Below, piece by piece: positions 5,628-8,067 of a stretch of 8,067 nucleotides of DNA. Source of the DNA: Actinomycetota bacterium (GTDB lineage Bacteria; Actinomycetota; UBA4738; HRBIN12). Both the position numbers and the translations under genes were made by a program. Each line of letters opens with the position of its first letter. The first letter of the stretch is position 1. Below the pieces are notes generated by a model. It did no database searches. It saw only the letters and a program-made list of their open reading frames with translations, and was not told where the DNA came from. The stretch covers positions 1-8,067 of the forward strand of contig VAYF01000170.1 in the NCBI GenBank assembly GCA_005883885.1. The letters run 5' to 3'.

Positions 5628-7732
5628 CGTCGCGATGGCGGCTCGGGCCGCTGCTCGCTCCGCGGTCGATCGCGGTCGTCGGGGCCTCTGAGTCGGCGGA
5701 GTCCTGGGCGCCGGAGATCGAGCGTTCGCTCCGCCACGTCGGCTACACGGGTGCGCTCTACCCCGTGAACCCGAAGTACGACACCGTGTGGGGGGTCCCG
5801 TGCGTGCCGTCGATCGCGGCGCTGCCGAGGAACCTCGATCTGGTCGTCTTCGTCGTTCCCGCCCGCGTCGTCGTGGGGATGATCGACGAGTGCGCGGCAC
5901 ACGGGGTCCGCTCCGTCATGGTCGTGTCGTCGGGGTTCGCGGAGGCGGGCGACGAGGGCCGGGCGCTGCAGGAGCGGCTGCGCGAGGCGGCGATCCGCCA
6001 CCACCTCCCGGTGCTCGGTCCCAACGTCGAGGGATTCGTCAACTACGTCGATCGCGTGGCGCCCTACGGCACCACCCCGCCCGCGGACCCCGTCGCCGGA
6101 TCGATCAGCGTGATCTCGCAGTCGGGGACCGTCGCCTGGACGATGAACCAGATGGCGTCGGACCGCGGCGTCGGCCTCCGCATCATCCTCGGCGTGGGCA
6201 ACGAGGCCGTGCTGGGGCTCGGCGATCTCTTCTCGTGGGCGGCCGACGATCCGCACACCAAGGTGGTCACGTCCTACGTGGAGACGATGCGCGACGTGGC
6301 CGGGATCGGACGCGGCCTCGACGCGCTCCGATCCGCGGGCAAGCCGGTGCTGATCTGCGCGCCGCAGGGCCGCTCCGAGGCGGCGCTGCGCGCGATCGTG
6401 GCGCACACGGGGGCGCTCGCCGGGAACACCGGTCTGCGCGACGCCTGGCTGAGGGGCTACGGCGTCGTGCTGGTCGAGGACCCCGTGACGATGTTCGAAG
6501 CCGCGGTCCTGCTCGCGCATCATCGGCAGCTCCGGACCGACGGGATCGCGGGTGCGTTCCAGTCCGGCGGCGCCTGCACGCTCTTCGCCGAGGCGGCGGG
6601 TGCGGCGGGGCTCAGCCTGCCTTCGTTCGCGACGCCGACGAAGCGCGCGCTCCGCCGGGCGCTCCCCTCGTTCGCGTCGCAGAACAACCCGCTCGACGTG
6701 ACCGGCCAGGCCGCCGTGGAGACGGAGATGTTCGTCGGCGCCCTCACGGCGCTCGCGAACGACCCGGCGATCGGTCTGGTCGCCTTCGATGCGTTCCCGC
6801 CCCGTCTGCCCGGGGAGATCCCGTGGGCCGACCCCGTCCTGTCCACCGTGGTGGACCTCCAACGGTCCTCGGGGGTGGCCTTCGCCTCGGTGTCGATGAG
6901 CCCCCTTGGCTACGACGGCGAGGCGAAGGCGTTCACCCAGAAGTGGGGCGCGCTCCCGTTCCTGCAGGGGCATCGCGCGGCCACGGGCGCGATCCGAGCG
7001 CTCGTCGACTCGCAGCGCGCCCGCGGCCGCGGGGCCCGGGACCTGGCGCCGCACCCGAACCGCGGCCGCGCGCTCCGGGTCCTCCGCGGCCGCTCGGGGC
7101 CGCTCGACGAGGCGACCGGGGCCCGGCTCCTGGAGCTGTACGGGGTCCGCAGGCCGAAGGAGGCTCTGGTCCGCACGCCGGCGGAGGCGGCGGCGGCCGC
7201 CCGGACGATCCGCTCGGCCGTCGCGGTCAAGGCGGTGGCGCCGGAGCTGCCGCACAAGGCGAAGCTTGGCGGCGTCCGGATCGACGTCCAGGGCGCCGAT
7301 GCGGTCGCGGCCGCGGCCGAGGCGGTGCTGCATGCGGCCCGGCGAGCGGGGGCTCGTGCGCCGCAGGTCCTGGTGCAGGAGATGGTCGTCGGCACCGAGG
7401 TCCTGGTCGGCGCCGTCGTCGACCCCCGGTTCGGGGCGTGCCTGACGATGCGACCCGGCGGAGCGCTCGCGGAGGCGGGACCGGCCGAATTCGTGGCGGC
7501 TCCGCTCGGCCCGAAGGCCGCGCGCGCGTACGTCCGGACGCACGCGGCGGCCTGCGGCCTGGACGAGGCGAAGCACGACCTCGGTGCGGTGGCGGCGGCG
7601 GTCGCGCAGATCGCGCGCGCAGCGCACGATCTGCGCGACCGCCTCGTCTCGCTGGAGGCCAACCCGCTCGTCGTCCGCGACCGCGGGGCGGTCGCGGTCG
7701 ACGCCCTGGCCGAGGCCCGAGCGCCCTCGTGA
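5624..7732 (+). CDS. ADP-forming acyl-CoA synthetase, fused alpha-beta
   Basis: This 702-residue protein belongs to the NDP-forming acyl-CoA synthetase (acetate-CoA ligase, ADP-forming) family and catalyses acid + CoA + ATP to and from acyl-CoA + ADP + Pi. Domains in order: CoA-binding Rossmann domain (~8-140, IAVVGAS at 16-22); ligase domain with ISQSGT (164-169) and phospho-accepting His261 in AHTGALAG; second ligase-like domain (~305-460, QNNPLDVTG at 353-361); Arg/Gly-rich linker (~465-495); and ATP-grasp domain (~496-698). The last holds the second relay histidine, His544 in PHKAKLGGV, QEMVVGTEVLVG (585-596) and LEANPLVV (677-684). Both histidines are present, so the phosphate relay should work. 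Length matches single-chain members (about 700). Translation is coupled to the crotonase upstream (ATGA) and the transporter downstream (GTGA). The acid used is not readable from sequence; a substrate shared with the crotonase, such as an aromatic or branched acid, is inference. Confidence 0.92.
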   Translation: MTSRWRLGPLLAPRSIAVVGASESAESWAPEIERSLRHVGYTGALYPVNPKYDTVWGVPCVPSIAALPRNLDLVVFVVPARVVVGMIDECAAHGVRSVMVVSSGFAEAGDEGRALQERLREAAIRHHLPVLGPNVEGFVNYVDRVAPYGTTPPADPVAGSISVISQSGTVAWTMNQMASDRGVGLRIILGVGNEAVLGLGDLFSWAADDPHTKVVTSYVETMRDVAGIGRGLDALRSAGKPVLICAPQGRSEAALRAIVAHTGALAGNTGLRDAWLRGYGVVLVEDPVTMFEAAVLLAHHRQLRTDGIAGAFQSGGACTLFAEAAGAAGLSLPSFATPTKRALRRALPSFASQNNPLDVTGQAAVETEMFVGALTALANDPAIGLVAFDAFPPRLPGEIPWADPVLSTVVDLQRSSGVAFASVSMSPLGYDGEAKAFTQKWGALPFLQGHRAATGAIRALVDSQRARGRGARDLAPHPNRGRALRVLRGRSGPLDEATGARLLELYGVRRPKEALVRTPAEAAAAARTIRSAVAVKAVAPELPHKAKLGGVRIDVQGADAVAAAAEAVLHAARRAGARAPQVLVQEMVVGTEVLVGAVVDPRFGACLTMRPGGALAEAGPAEFVAAPLGPKAARAYVRTHAAACGLDEAKHDLGAVAAAVAQIARAAHDLRDRLVSLEANPLVVRDRGAVAVDALAEARAPS
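7023..7093 (+). repeat. Three in-frame GCGGCCGC octamers encoding Arg-Gly-Arg in the linker
   Basis: GCGGCCGC occurs at 7023-7030, 7062-7069 and 7086-7093. Start-to-start distances are 39 and 24 bp, both multiples of three, so each encodes Arg-Gly-Arg (residues 467-469, 480-482 and 488-490). They fall in the linker between the ligase and ATP-grasp parts of the synthetase. The first is embedded in a perfect 12-bp palindrome (7021-7032). The pattern may only reflect extreme GC bias in a weakly constrained linker. Confidence 0.5.
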
Positions 7733-8067
7733 TCGAGGGCCTGCTCGCGGCGCTCGGTTGGGGCTCCGCCGATTTCTTGGGAGCCGTCGTCGGGAGGCGG
7801 ATCGGCAGCCTCTGGACCGTGATCATCGCGCAGGTGTTCGCCGCGCTGGCGGCGACCGCGATCGTCGTGTTCACCGGGGACTCCGTCCGCCCCGTCGCCG
7901 CGCTCACCGGAGCGTTGGCGCTGAACGCCATCTTCACGGCGACGGCGTACGTGACCCATTACCGGGCCCTGGAGCTGGGGCCGGTGGCCGTCGTGTCTCC
8001 GGTCGGTGCCACCTACGCGCTGGTCGGGGTGGTGCTCGCGATCGTGTTCCTCGGCGAGCGACCGAGT
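7729..8067 (+). CDS. EamA/DMT-family transporter, N-terminal 113 residues
   Basis: The frame opens with GTG at 7729 and runs to the window edge without a stop, so the C-terminal half is missing. Four hydrophobic helices are visible: ~2-22 (LLAALGWGSADFLGAVVG), 28-48, 56-80 (TATAYVTHYRALELGPV follows at its end) and 86-109 (VVSPVGATYALVGVVLAIV). The fourth is followed by FLGERPS. The YRALELGPVAVVSP and LGERPS segments are hallmarks of the first EamA repeat in drug/metabolite transporters, which usually have ten helices in two repeats. The start codon overlaps the synthetase stop in GTGA (7729-7732), indicating coupled translation and a role tied to the crotonase/synthetase pair, perhaps export or uptake of their substrate or product. 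Direction and substrate cannot be deduced. The open frame and helix pattern make the call firm despite truncation. Confidence 0.85.
   Translation, partial: MIEGLLAALGWGSADFLGAVVGRRIGSLWTVIIAQVFAALAATAIVVFTGDSVRPVAALTGALALNAIFTATAYVTHYRALELGPVAVVSPVGATYALVGVVLAIVFLGERPS

Noticed and set aside
4746..5900. Minus-strand open frame of 384 codons opposite the crotonase
   Set aside because: Arg/Pro/His-rich shadow without recognisable features, crossing the junction of two well-supported plus-strand genes.
5426..7627. Long minus-strand open frame of 733 codons opposite the synthetase
   Set aside because: It is antisense to two genes with intact motifs and its translation is dominated by Arg, Gly and His low complexity, as expected from the complement of high-GC codons. 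No domain, signal or ribosome site was seen.

Overview
The window has high G+C content, strong G/C bias at third codon positions, long antisense open frames, GTG starts and tight 4-base gene overlaps. Together with a twin-arginine lipoprotein signal, this suggests a chromosomal segment of a high-GC bacterium, most likely Actinomycetota. A related high-GC phylum such as Chloroflexota cannot be excluded from sequence alone. I see no tRNA, rRNA, CRISPR array, insertion sequence, phage gene or attachment site.

Layout: (1) 1-150, minus strand, the N-terminus of a probable major facilitator (MFS) permease that runs off the left edge. (2) 227-1348, plus strand, an ABC importer ATPase of the PotA/FbpC type, with a promoter-like element placed so that its mRNA may be leaderless. 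(3) 1358-4525, minus strand, a three-gene operon in transcription order: Tat-exported lipoprotein PotD-like binding protein, PotB-like permease and PotC-like permease. Its last stop codon lies only 9 bp from the stop codon of the ATPase, so the two halves of one importer converge tail to tail. (4) 4526-4793, a 268-bp divergent control region with an imperfect 24-bp dyad upstream of the binding protein and a -10-like TATCAT upstream of the plus-strand genes. (5) 4794-8067, plus strand, a translationally coupled set: crotonase-family (enoyl-CoA hydratase/isomerase-like) protein, ADP-forming acyl-CoA synthetase with fused alpha and beta parts, and an EamA/DMT transporter cut by the right edge.

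How they work together: the ATPase, two permeases and lipoprotein form a complete type I ABC importer of the polyamine/opine family. Several PotD ligand-contact positions look changed, so the substrate is open. The second set suggests conversion of an organic acid or acyl-CoA: the synthetase interconverts acid + CoA + ATP with acyl-CoA + ADP + Pi, the crotonase acts on the acyl-CoA, and the DMT protein may move a substrate or product. Whether the two sets are functionally linked cannot be told from this sequence.

Nothing here is a clearly new biological system. The points most worth checking are the split convergent importer, the altered ligand site of the binding protein, and the Asp/Asp active site of the crotonase beside the ADP-forming synthetase.
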